In this document: positions 15,073 to 22,495 of the stretch, in pieces
Position numbering within the stretch: position 1 is the first letter of the stretch
Layout: every line of letters begins with the position of its first letter
DNA from: Elusimicrobia bacterium GWD2_63_28
GTDB taxonomy: Bacteria > Elusimicrobiota > Elusimicrobia > Elusimicrobiales > UBA9959
Reading direction: 5' to 3'
Length of the DNA: 32,247 nucleotides
NCBI GenBank assembly: GCA_001799895.1
Contig: MGUI01000059.1
Coordinates: 1-32,247, forward strand
Position numbers and translations under genes: made by a program
The notes under the pieces: model-generated
Databases searched by the model: none
Told to the model about the DNA's origin: nothing
What the model saw: the letters and a program-made list of their open reading frames with translations, nothing else

Positions 15073-18000
15073 ATGAACTTCTATAATGACGACGACAAAA
15101 AGGCGGGAGCCCCTGTAATACCGGGTGCGGCATCGCCGTTCAAGAAAACATCCGCCTTCGGCAAGGCCCCGATGTTCTCCCGCGCCGCGGGAAGCGTCTT
15201 CGACCGGCTCAAGAACCTGTCCCGCAAGGACATGGCCTTCGTGGGCATAGGCCTCAGCGTGCTGGTGATGGCCCCCGTCGCCGAGTACATGATGTCGCAG
15301 CCTGAAGCCACCCCGAGCCTCTCGGGCAGCGGCTTCGGCGACCGCGCCGGCAACCCGAACCTCTTTGAACCCGGCGTGAACGGCCTCAGCCAGGGCTCCG
15401 CCGACGGCTCCGGCGAGGTCATCACCCCGCTGAGCTCGCGCGACCCGGCCTCCCTTATATTAGGCTCGCAGTCCGCGCAGCCAGTGATGCCTGTCTCCAT
15501 GCCTCCTCCGGCCTCCAGCTACCGCGACTCCATGAAGGACGCCGCCCGCGAGTCTTTCTCCGCGGCTACCAAATCGGCCGGCGCGCCCACGCCCATCCCA
15601 CGCATGGCGGCCAGCCTGCGCAGCATGTCGTTCTTCGGCGGCGACGGCGGCACCCGCTCCTCGGGAGTGCTGGGCGGCGGCAAGATCATAGACGACGCCA
15701 AGTCGGCCTCCTCCAAGGCGGCCAAGCGCTCCATGGTGGGCCCGGTGGCCATGGCCGGCTACAAGGGCGTGGCCTCCAATACCCCCAATAGCGCCTCCAA
15801 GGGCGCTTTCGAAAAGCTCCGCTCCCAGGCTTCAAGGTCCGCGGGCAACTTCTCCGGCGGCTCGGCCATGACCTCCCTGGAGAAGGCCGCGGCTGACGCG
15901 GTGCAGGTAGGCGCGGGCGCAGGCGGCGCCGGCGGCCTCGGCGACGGCGAGAAGGCCACCAAGCCTTCCGGCTCCACCTCCAAGTACGATCACAACCGCT
16001 CCGGCGAGACGCTGGCGGAAATGGCCGCCAAGGCGCGCCAAACTAAGGCCCTGGAGTGGGAGTTCTTCAAGAAATACGAGATCCCCAAGCAGATCATCAA
16101 CGCCGTAGTGGGCGAGGTCGCCAAGTGGTTCGCCGGCGGCGTGAGCAGGGCCCTCAACGGCCCCGGCTCCGGCCCCACTACCTATGTCTGCGTAAATAAA
16201 AAAGACAAGGCAGGCGAGTGCGAACCGGCCAACTTCCGGGTCATCCTGCGGACTTCAGACGAGAAGACCGCTGACAGCTGGAAGAGCAACACGAACCTCT
16301 GCCCCTGCGCGGTCATGACTTCCGAAGAGTATGCCGCGGCCATCGGCGCCAGCGGCGGCACGCCGACCGCTACCGCTACCGGCACTGGCGCCGGTACTGG
16401 TGCCACTACTGGCACCGGCACCGGCGGTACTACCGGCGGCGCCACCGGCACCGAAACCGGAACCGGTACCGGCACTGGCCCCGTGGCACAGGCTCCCGCA
16501 GTAAGCGAAGCCTTTAAGGATTACGACACTACCCTCCGGATGATGCTGGAGAACGTACTTGCGGGATCTGAGGAAGCTGACGCCAAAAAACTGCTGGCCA
16601 ACACCAAGGCGCTGGCCGGCGGCTTCGCCAACCTGCGCGTCGACGGCGTGGTTACAAGGGTGAATAACCTTACCCAGAGCGGCCAGAGCGACCAGGTAGC
16701 CGCATACTCGAGCGCCATAGATGAAGGCGAACTCAAGTTGGAAGCCTCTAAATCCAACTACATGATGTTCAGGGAGAAGTTCGACAGGGTCAAGCAGGCG
16801 GCAGAGGCCGGCACCCTGATGGCCGGCTCAACCCAGATAGAGGGAGGGATGACTGTTTCCGCCAATATCAGCAGCAGCGTGAAGCCCTACCTGGAAAGAG
16901 CCAAAGCCACGCTCGATTCTCAAGAGGCGCTGTACATTGGCATGGCTGATAAGAAAATAGCCTTCCACAAGCAGGCCCTGACCGTATACCAGAAGCAGGG
17001 CGGCTATGCGACGGCGCTGGCCTCCGGAGTAAAGGATGATTACCTGGGCAATGTGCTCAATGCCGCCAACCAGGAACTGACCAAACTGGAACCGGTTGAG
17101 GCCGCCCTTGAGTCCGGTGTCGTCACCCCTGAACAGCTCGGCATACTGAAGGACAGCTTCAAGGCCCTCTCCGGCTATGACTCGCCGCTGCAGATTCCCG
17201 CCGCGGCCCCGCAGACCATAACGGTCAGCGCGCCTCCCAAGGACCTTCGGACCGCCGTGGCGGCTACACAAGGCCTTATAGACAAGCCCATACTGTGGCG
17301 CGGCATTAACATGAAGCCGGAGCCTTTTGACGCCGATAAGGCCAATGACGCGGATGCCGTCAAAGCCGAGGCCGCCGCCTGGGCGGTGGTGGCCCCGCTG
17401 ACCAAGGGCGGAGACATCTCAAAACTGGTGGACCTCAACAACCTGCCGGCCGAAAGCCTGCTGTCCGGGGCCATGCGCGGCGGGGCAGAGATCCCCAATG
17501 ACGCCGACAAAGCCAAGGTAGACCCCGGCTTGGCTGCCGACCTCATGAGCCCGCTCCTGACCAAGATGGAAGATATCCGCAAGCAGTTGGCGGATACTTG
17601 GAAGATCAACCTGGATAACCCGACCGGCACCAGCGCCGGCACCGGGACCGGCACCAGCGCGGGCACCGGTACCAGCACCAGCGCGGGCACCGGCACAGGG
17701 ACCGGCGCCGCTACTGGCGGTACCACCGGCGCGGGCACCGGCGCCTCCACCGGCAATAACACCGGCGGCACTAACGCGGCGGTTTCCAGGGCCGACTCCG
17801 TGCTGCGGGGCTTCGACCCGATTATCGCCAGCGACCAGGTTGAGTACAACGCCATCTACGCCAAGCGCGCCAACTGCACCTCCGCCATCTGCAGGCAGAA
17901 CCTGACTACCTCGGCTAACCAGCTGGAGCGGATGAAGACGCTGCGCAGCGATGTAGCCGATCTCAGGGAGCAGGCTGTGCGGCCCGGCGCGGACATCCCC

Positions 18001-18546
18001 GCGATAGAAAGACAGATCACCGACAAGCAGTCCGCGTTCGACAATGCCCACAGGCAGTTCGCCGCGGCGGCAGCCATAGTTAAGGAGCGCGAGGCTATCC
18101 CCAGCGTCAGCCATAACACCGGGCACAGCACCGGGCATAGTACTGGCCATAATACCGGTACCAGCACGGGTTCCGGCACCAGCGGCATAGACCCGCAGCG
18201 CGCGGCGGCTTACCGCGCCACGCTGCAGGTCAAGAATCAGGCCATACAGGACGCCCGCAGGGAGATGGACGTGGCCGTGGCCGCCTCCAGCAGGGCCAAG
18301 GCCACCTTCGACGCGGCCTTTAAAAAGTGCGACGATCGCTGCGACGGCGTGCTGGGCGAGAACGCCTGCTGGGCCGTGTGCAAGGTGGAGACCCAGTTCG
18401 AAGCCAAGAACCGGGCTTTCACCCAGGCCAACCAGTCCGCCAACAGCCGCATCCAGTACGTGGGCCAGAAGAAGCGCGATTGCGCAACCTTCATGGGCAC
18501 CGTCCCGGCCAACTACCGCACCGCGGTCGGCACCTGCGAGAACTAA
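15073..18546 (+). CDS. Gene G: large membrane-anchored protein with Thr-Gly tracts, helical domains and twin CX3C motif
   Basis: An 1157-residue unknown protein and the largest gene in the window. The N-terminus (MNFYNDDDKK, then SVFDRLKNLSRKD) leads to a membrane segment at about 54-72. Residues 80-330 are Ser/Ala/Gly-rich and include GAPTPIPRM, shared with B and D. A region with Cys (YVCVN, ECEPANF, CPCAV) covers about 370-420. Thr-Gly tracts lie at about 432-469 and 851-901, and a His/Asn/Ser-Thr-Gly tract at 1014-1038. Between tracts, residues 480-830 and 905-1010 look largely helical. The C-terminus has a twin CX3C motif (CDDRC and CWAVC, starting at Cys1086), typical of disulfide-linked helical hairpins. 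GGAGG gives good support for the start. It is monocistronic, with its own promoter region and a strong terminator. Confidence 0.85.
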   Translation: MNFYNDDDKKAGAPVIPGAASPFKKTSAFGKAPMFSRAAGSVFDRLKNLSRKDMAFVGIGLSVLVMAPVAEYMMSQPEATPSLSGSGFGDRAGNPNLFEPGVNGLSQGSADGSGEVITPLSSRDPASLILGSQSAQPVMPVSMPPPASSYRDSMKDAARESFSAATKSAGAPTPIPRMAASLRSMSFFGGDGGTRSSGVLGGGKIIDDAKSASSKAAKRSMVGPVAMAGYKGVASNTPNSASKGAFEKLRSQASRSAGNFSGGSAMTSLEKAAADAVQVGAGAGGAGGLGDGEKATKPSGSTSKYDHNRSGETLAEMAAKARQTKALEWEFFKKYEIPKQIINAVVGEVAKWFAGGVSRALNGPGSGPTTYVCVNKKDKAGECEPANFRVILRTSDEKTADSWKSNTNLCPCAVMTSEEYAAAIGASGGTPTATATGTGAGTGATTGTGTGGTTGGATGTETGTGTGTGPVAQAPAVSEAFKDYDTTLRMMLENVLAGSEEADAKKLLANTKALAGGFANLRVDGVVTRVNNLTQSGQSDQVAAYSSAIDEGELKLEASKSNYMMFREKFDRVKQAAEAGTLMAGSTQIEGGMTVSANISSSVKPYLERAKATLDSQEALYIGMADKKIAFHKQALTVYQKQGGYATALASGVKDDYLGNVLNAANQELTKLEPVEAALESGVVTPEQLGILKDSFKALSGYDSPLQIPAAAPQTITVSAPPKDLRTAVAATQGLIDKPILWRGINMKPEPFDADKANDADAVKAEAAAWAVVAPLTKGGDISKLVDLNNLPAESLLSGAMRGGAEIPNDADKAKVDPGLAADLMSPLLTKMEDIRKQLADTWKINLDNPTGTSAGTGTGTSAGTGTSTSAGTGTGTGAATGGTTGAGTGASTGNNTGGTNAAVSRADSVLRGFDPIIASDQVEYNAIYAKRANCTSAICRQNLTTSANQLERMKTLRSDVADLREQAVRPGADIPAIERQITDKQSAFDNAHRQFAAAAAIVKEREAIPSVSHNTGHSTGHSTGHNTGTSTGSGTSGIDPQRAAAYRATLQVKNQAIQDARREMDVAVAASSRAKATFDAAFKKCDDRCDGVLGENACWAVCKVETQFEAKNRAFTQANQSANSRIQYVGQKKRDCATFMGTVPANYRTAVGTCEN
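16366..16480 (+). repeat. Thr-Gly coding tract 1 in gene G
   Basis: The tract encodes Thr-Gly/Ala-Thr repeats with mixed Thr codons (ACC, ACT) and Gly codons (GGC, GGT, GGA). It separates the Cys-containing region from the first helical region. Confidence 0.8.
17623..17775 (+). repeat. Thr-Gly/Ser-Ala-Gly coding tract 2 in gene G
   Basis: About 50 codons of Thr, Gly, Ser and Ala in repeats such as GTSAGTGTG. At the DNA level it is an imperfect ACCGGC hexamer array with many synonymous changes. Confidence 0.8.
18112..18186 (+). repeat. His/Asn/Ser-Thr-Gly coding tract 3 in gene G
   Basis: Tetrapeptide units HNTG, HSTG, HSTG, HNTG, TSTG run in tandem from residue 1014. Codons differ between units. 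The regular His spacing could bind metal, but that is only a possibility. Confidence 0.8.
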
Positions 18547-18568
18547 ACCAGTCTGCCAAGCGGCAACA

Positions 18569-18599
18569 AACACCCCCGGCCTCCCGGGGGTGTTTTTTT
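18569..18599 (+). terminator. Rho-independent terminator after gene G
   Basis: An 11 bp stem (AACACCCCCGG with CCGGGGGTGTT), 4-base loop and seven Ts, 22 bp after the stop codon of gene G. Confidence 0.93.
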
Positions 18600-19132
18600 A
18601 AAAGCCCCAGGCTTTAAGTGTAATATTAGCCTCTGAAAACCTGACCTTTTCTCCTGCATGCTGTGCAATAGCCCCGCCCGATCCGGTAGGCTAACACTTG
18701 CACACGGGGCGCCAGCCAAGCGGAATACCTACGCGCAAAAAGCGGAAAAACTTCCGATTTTTGATATTATAAATGAACGGTGTGTCACGCCGCAGAAAAT
18801 TTGGATTAACGTGTCGGCGGAAGAGGGGAAATGCGGGGTGCTGGGACATCTTCGGCGGGCCGTCTTCAGCATTATCCCGTTGCTGTGCACGGCAGGACCT
18901 GGCTGATAGCGATAGCGCTGAAGGCGTTCCTGGCCGCCCTGCTGTCCTGGGGGTAGGCTGGCTGGCGGCTTCTTCTTCACTTCCGGCGTGGCCTTTCCAA
19001 TGTCACAGGCAAGCACTTTCCCGTGCTGCACGGCGTCTGGAATCCGTTCGCGATTGCTGGCAGCGTTTGCCGCTGTTTCTCCGCGCTTTTCTGCGTATGC
19101 CAGCCGTCGGGCTTGCTGCGGACAGGGATAAT
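18600..19132 (+). other. Intergenic region of about 530 bp with no supported gene
   Basis: An open frame runs through 18773-19132 in phase with the downstream lipoprotein gene, but it lacks family features and would bury the lipoprotein signal. A -10-like TATTAT occurs at 18765-18770 without a clear -35. Hydrophobic stretches appear in more than one frame around 18890-19000 (for example LIAIALKAFLAALLSW), which could be the remnant of a decayed membrane protein gene, but I could not join them into a recognisable family. Confidence 0.4.
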
Positions 19133-20344
19133 ATGCGAAAAATATCGATAACAGTTATGATTCTGGGGCTGGCGGCCTGCGGAAAACCCGCCGACCAGGC
19201 TGCGGCCGGTCCCAAAACCGGCGCCCCGGCGCCGCAGATAGCCCTGCAAAAAATAATACGCGGAGACCTTAAGTCAATGAAAGGCTGGGAAGACTTAAAG
19301 GGAAAGGCCGTGGTGTTGGAGTTCTGGGACACCTGGTGTGCGCCCTGCGTGGATAATATCCCGCATATGAACGAGCTGGCGGCTAAATTCAAGGGCAAGC
19401 CGGTCATTTTCCTGTCGGTGACCCGCGACCGGCAGGCCACGGTGGAAAAATTCCTGCGGGAGCGGGAGATGGCGGGAAACATCGCCGTGGAGGCCGGGGC
19501 CGCTTTTAAAAGCTTCAGGGTGAGCGGCATACCCCATACGGTGCTGCTCGACAAGAACGGCGTGATACGGGCTTTCTCCTACCCGTCAAAAGTTACGCCG
19601 GAATGCGTCGAGGCGCTCTTGAGCGGGGCGGCTCTGCCGGCTGGCGTCATAATGGAGCCTGAGGCGGAAATAGCCCGGGAACCGCTGAGGGCGGGGGAGT
19701 CTTTAGCCTCTTTTTCTGTCAGCGTTTCTAAAAGCGGCAGCAAGCCCCGCCTGGACTTCAGCGAGGACGAGTTTGTATACGAGGGCGCCAGTCTGGATGA
19801 ATTAGTCCCGGTCCTGGCGGGGAATCCGCAACTGGTAGAGTACCGGGGCGTGGACCGTAAATTCATGGGCGCCAGATACGATATAAAGTGCCGCCTGAAG
19901 AAAACAGCCGGGGTCGACAATAAAGCCCGGCTGCGCGCGGCGGTACTGGCCGGGTTGAACGGGGCTTTCCCGTTCACGATAGAAACCGCGCGTGTGAACA
20001 GGACAGTACTGCTGCTGAAGAAAGCCCCTGGGGCTTCCGGCCCCGCGACCGCTGTAAAAGAGGCGGCGCGGTTCAGTTATAAGGCCGGCGAAGAGGGCCT
20101 TGATATCAGCGCCAGGGGGCAGCCGCTGGAAAAATTGAGAGAGCGCTTGCAGGGCTGGCTTAAGATGCCGGTTCTTGACGAGACCGGCCTTGAAGGCCCG
20201 CTGGATTACGACTTTTCAGCCCCTATGGGCAGCATTACGGCCGTGAACACCGCGCTTAAAAAGACCGGGCTGCGCCTGGAAGGCGGCAAGCGCGATATCC
20301 GCGTGACGTCGGTTACCTCCATAAAGATCTCCGGCTCAAAATAA
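19133..20344 (+). CDS. TlpA-like thioredoxin lipoprotein with TIGR03435-like C-terminal domain
   Basis: A 403-residue product if started at ATG 19133, where a lipoprotein signal begins (MRKISITVMILGLAAC, lipidated Cys16) with AGGG 5-8 bp upstream. Residues about 30-165 are a TlpA/ResA-type thioredoxin domain: VLEFWDTWCAPC with redox Cys69 and Cys72, and the cis-Pro134 loop SGIPHTVLLD. It should act as a thiol-disulfide reductase on the periplasmic side. Residues about 195-400 hold two related units, including YRGVDRKFMGARYDIKCRL and MPVLDETGLEGPLDYDF, the pattern of the TIGR03435 domain common in Acidobacteria and of unknown function. An in-frame extension upstream to 18773 is rejected. A bidirectional terminator follows. 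Confidence 0.85.
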   Translation: MRKISITVMILGLAACGKPADQAAAGPKTGAPAPQIALQKIIRGDLKSMKGWEDLKGKAVVLEFWDTWCAPCVDNIPHMNELAAKFKGKPVIFLSVTRDRQATVEKFLREREMAGNIAVEAGAAFKSFRVSGIPHTVLLDKNGVIRAFSYPSKVTPECVEALLSGAALPAGVIMEPEAEIAREPLRAGESLASFSVSVSKSGSKPRLDFSEDEFVYEGASLDELVPVLAGNPQLVEYRGVDRKFMGARYDIKCRLKKTAGVDNKARLRAAVLAGLNGAFPFTIETARVNRTVLLLKKAPGASGPATAVKEAARFSYKAGEEGLDISARGQPLEKLRERLQGWLKMPVLDETGLEGPLDYDFSAPMGSITAVNTALKKTGLRLEGGKRDIRVTSVTSIKISGSK

Positions 20345-20388
20345 GAGCGGTCTTCTGCGCGCCGCGCCCCGACATGGAATGCGGAAAA

Positions 20389-20419
20389 TAAAAAACCCCG
20401 GAAGGCCCGGGGTTTTTTA
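20389..20419. terminator. Bidirectional terminator between convergent genes
   Basis: A stem of at least 12 bp (AAAAAACCCCGG with CCGGGGTTTTTT), 5-base loop, with T-rich flanks on both strands. It serves the thioredoxin lipoprotein (plus) and the secreted Cys-rich gene (minus). The first 21 bases (20381-20401) recur exactly at 29502-29522. Confidence 0.93.
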
Positions 20420-20433
20420 TTTCTCCGTACTTT

Positions 20434-21153
20434 TTATTTGCAGTTGGGGTCGGTCACGTTGTCACAGCCCTTTGTGCAGCAGTCATAATTCTTCTGGCAC
20501 TTGTCGCCAGTGCAGTTCAGCCAGGTGTTGATGCAGCTGTTTATGCAGTCGCTGTGGGAGACGAGGTCCTTGCTGCGGTCTTTTTTGTAATAGACAAAGT
20601 TGGCTTCATTCGGACCGGAGGAATTCTGCGAATACACGGTTCCCTGCAGCACGGAGTCAGACACCACCTCGAACTGGACCCTGACCTTGAAGAAGCAGGA
20701 TTGGAAGGTCATCGAAGGGGAGCAATGGCTGTAGTTCCAGGGTCCGAATTCGTATTTGTCACCGGTTACCTTTACTGGAACCAGGATATTCGGCGTCATG
20801 CCGGCGGCCTGGGTGCGGACTTCCACCAGGAGCGTGGAGCCGCCTACCAGTTTGAACCGCTGCGGCATCCATTGGAACGCATAGTTGTCGCCGGAAGAAG
20901 CGGTCCAGGCGGAGGAGTCCAGGGACAGCAGTATGCCTGTCCGCTGTTCCTGGGTCAGGCCGTAGTCCCTGAACCGGGCTATTGACTCAAGCGCCGGCAC
21001 GGGAGCGGGAACGTCCCACGCCACCCCGCGCTGTATATCCCAAGCCTTGCCCGAGGCTGCGGAAGAACCGTCAAAAGATACGCCAAGATCTTCAGCCCCC
21101 GCGGTGGAAACCGAAGCGCAAAACATTGCGGCTATAACGAATATTCTTTTCAT
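20434..21153 (-). CDS. Secreted protein with Cys-rich C-terminus, function unknown
   Basis: A 239-residue protein with a clear signal peptide (MKRIFVIAAMFCASVSTAGA, cleavage likely before Glu21). Residues 25-195 look like a beta-rich extracytoplasmic domain with Trp, Tyr and Gly and no family I recognise (SYNF-type motifs absent; NYSHCSPSMTFQSCFFKVR includes a Cys pair). The last 40 residues hold eight Cys, including DCINSC, DKC, DCCTKGC and PNC, suggesting a small disulfide-stabilised unit. AAGAGG precedes the ATG at good distance. It is divergent from the outer-membrane protein gene across a 390 bp region and convergent with the thioredoxin lipoprotein, which could help form its disulfides (inference from location only). 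Confidence 0.8.
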   Translation of the reverse strand: MKRIFVIAAMFCASVSTAGAEDLGVSFDGSSAASGKAWDIQRGVAWDVPAPVPALESIARFRDYGLTQEQRTGILLSLDSSAWTASSGDNYAFQWMPQRFKLVGGSTLLVEVRTQAAGMTPNILVPVKVTGDKYEFGPWNYSHCSPSMTFQSCFFKVRVQFEVVSDSVLQGTVYSQNSSGPNEANFVYYKKDRSKDLVSHSDCINSCINTWLNCTGDKCQKNYDCCTKGCDNVTDPNCK

Positions 21154-21547
21154 TAAATGACCTCTTTTAATAATTAGGCGATGGGAATCTATTTCCCCCC
21201 TGCTTATTCAACCAAATCCGGTCTGTTCGGGACAGAAGCAAAAGACCCGGCATGGCCTGGGACTAAATGCCTATGATAAGCGTCAATCCGGAGCACAGGA
21301 GGATCGGCGGTCTGCGAAAAAATCCCTGTTTTGCGTAGTGCGAATCTGTTCTGCATTAGGACTAAATGTTCCGCCAACTATATTGAACGCCAAAGAATGG
21401 GTCTTTAGGCACTGGGGGCTTCAAAATAAAGAGGGGGATCATCTCAGTACGTTGTCTTTCTCCGGTATGAGGCGATTCACAATGGGGCAAAAATCGTATA
21501 ATGTGGGTACGGTTTAAGGATTAAAGATGCATAATAAGGGGAGAAAA
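21154..21547. promoter_or_regulatory. Divergent intergenic region with palindrome, short direct repeats and a TATAAT
   Basis: No gene is seen in these 394 bp, which are less GC-rich than the flanks. It contains an imperfect 15 bp palindrome (21222-21236, TCTGT...ACAGA), a 10 bp direct repeat GGACTAAATG at 21260-21269 and 21359-21368 (99 bp apart), and an AAAGACCC/GGGTCTTT inverted pair near 21241 and 21400. A perfect TATAAT at 21497-21502 is the likely -10 for the downstream outer-membrane gene; its -35 is unclear. Confidence 0.6.
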
Positions 21548-22429
21548 ATGAAAAAGAATATTATCGCCGCGGCCCTGGTCGCGGTACTCGGGCTTAACGC
21601 TTCAGCGCTCTATTTCGACGGCGGGCTGACCGGCATCACCGGCCCCGACAGCTACAGCGGTTACAAGCTCAACCTCGTCATCGGCGAGGGGGACCTGGCC
21701 TTCGAGCCTTCCATCACCTCCGTAAGGCTGGAGAACAACGCCGGCGACGCCAGCACCTACCGCACCTACGGCCTGCGCGGCGCGTGGGAGAGCGACAAGT
21801 ACACCATAGGCGGCGAGGCCGGCATGACCCCCGAAGTAGAGGGCTATGACAACAAGTATGTCGGCGGCGACATCACCATCAGCCTCAGCCCCACCTCCGA
21901 CGGCAAGTCCCGCCTGGCCGGCCCCGGCTCGCGCGGCATGGCCCGCGGCGGCACGGGCATTACCCGCGTGGACGTGGGCGCGGCCCTCAAGCACACCATG
22001 CACACGCAGGAAGTCGGCACCACCGACCGGGAAACCTCCCAGACCGCGGCCACCCTGTTCGCCGGCGCCAATGTGCTGATGCTTAACGTTTCGGCCTCCT
22101 TCACCGGCTATTCCTACGGCGACGAAGACGCCTCTACGCTCGGCTTCGTGCCCGGCCACAGCTTCGCTAACCGCGCCATGCCCCGGTCCAGCGTGAACGC
22201 CCGCCTGGACCTGCCTTCCACCATCCCCATGATAACGCCCTTCGTGTCCTACACCGGCACCAAGTACAAGGGCGGCAGCTCGGCCCTGGAAACCGACAGC
22301 AGCTCCACCTACCTGCTCGGGGCCTACGTGGATCTGAGCATGGTGGTGGCCAACATCAGCTACCAGATCTTTAACTACGCCGACGACACCGAAAGCTTCG
22401 TCTCCATCGGCGCCGGCGTGAAGTTCTGA
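21548..22429 (+). CDS. Probable outer-membrane beta-barrel protein
   Basis: A 293-residue protein if started at ATG 21548, chosen over 21527 because GGGGAG lies just upstream and the product then begins with a clean signal peptide (MKKNIIAAALVAVLGLNASA). The mature part alternates polar and hydrophobic residues in many short strands (for example YKLNLVIGEG, YTIGGEAGM, VDVGAALKHTMH, LMLNVSASFTGYSYG, PFVSYTGTKYKG, VVANISYQIF) and ends with VSIGAGVKF, a C-terminal Phe as used by BAM-assembled barrels. Its size would fit about 10-12 strands. No particular porin family is recognised. It is monocistronic, with its own TATAAT upstream and a hairpin after the stop. Confidence 0.75.
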   Translation: MKKNIIAAALVAVLGLNASALYFDGGLTGITGPDSYSGYKLNLVIGEGDLAFEPSITSVRLENNAGDASTYRTYGLRGAWESDKYTIGGEAGMTPEVEGYDNKYVGGDITISLSPTSDGKSRLAGPGSRGMARGGTGITRVDVGAALKHTMHTQEVGTTDRETSQTAATLFAGANVLMLNVSASFTGYSYGDEDASTLGFVPGHSFANRAMPRSSVNARLDLPSTIPMITPFVSYTGTKYKGGSSALETDSSSTYLLGAYVDLSMVVANISYQIFNYADDTESFVSIGAGVKF

Positions 22430-22443
22430 TAAAGCGGTAAACG

Positions 22444-22473
22444 GCGGGGAAGCCCTGCTACGGGTTTCCCCGC
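22444..22473 (+). terminator. Hairpin after the outer-membrane protein gene, probable terminator
   Basis: A 12 bp stem (GCGGGGAAGCCC with GGGTTTCCCCGC, one G-T pair) and 6-base loop, 14 bp after the stop codon. The T tract is short, so termination may be partial. Confidence 0.6.
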
Positions 22474-22495
22474 TTCCATCTCAACTGGTCCAACT

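Noticed and set aside
17623..17775. Repeat array considered as CRISPR or as a minisatellite
   Set aside because: Units are six bases without spacers and keep a Thr-Gly reading frame, so they are protein-coding repeats.
7688..18546. Type IV pilin or pseudopilin identity for genes B-G
   Set aside because: None has the G-F-x-x-x-E prepilin cleavage motif before its membrane segment.
18773..19132. In-frame 120-codon N-terminal extension of the thioredoxin lipoprotein
   Set aside because: It would bury the lipoprotein signal peptide and shows no domain; the ATG at 19133 has AGGG upstream and starts the signal exactly.
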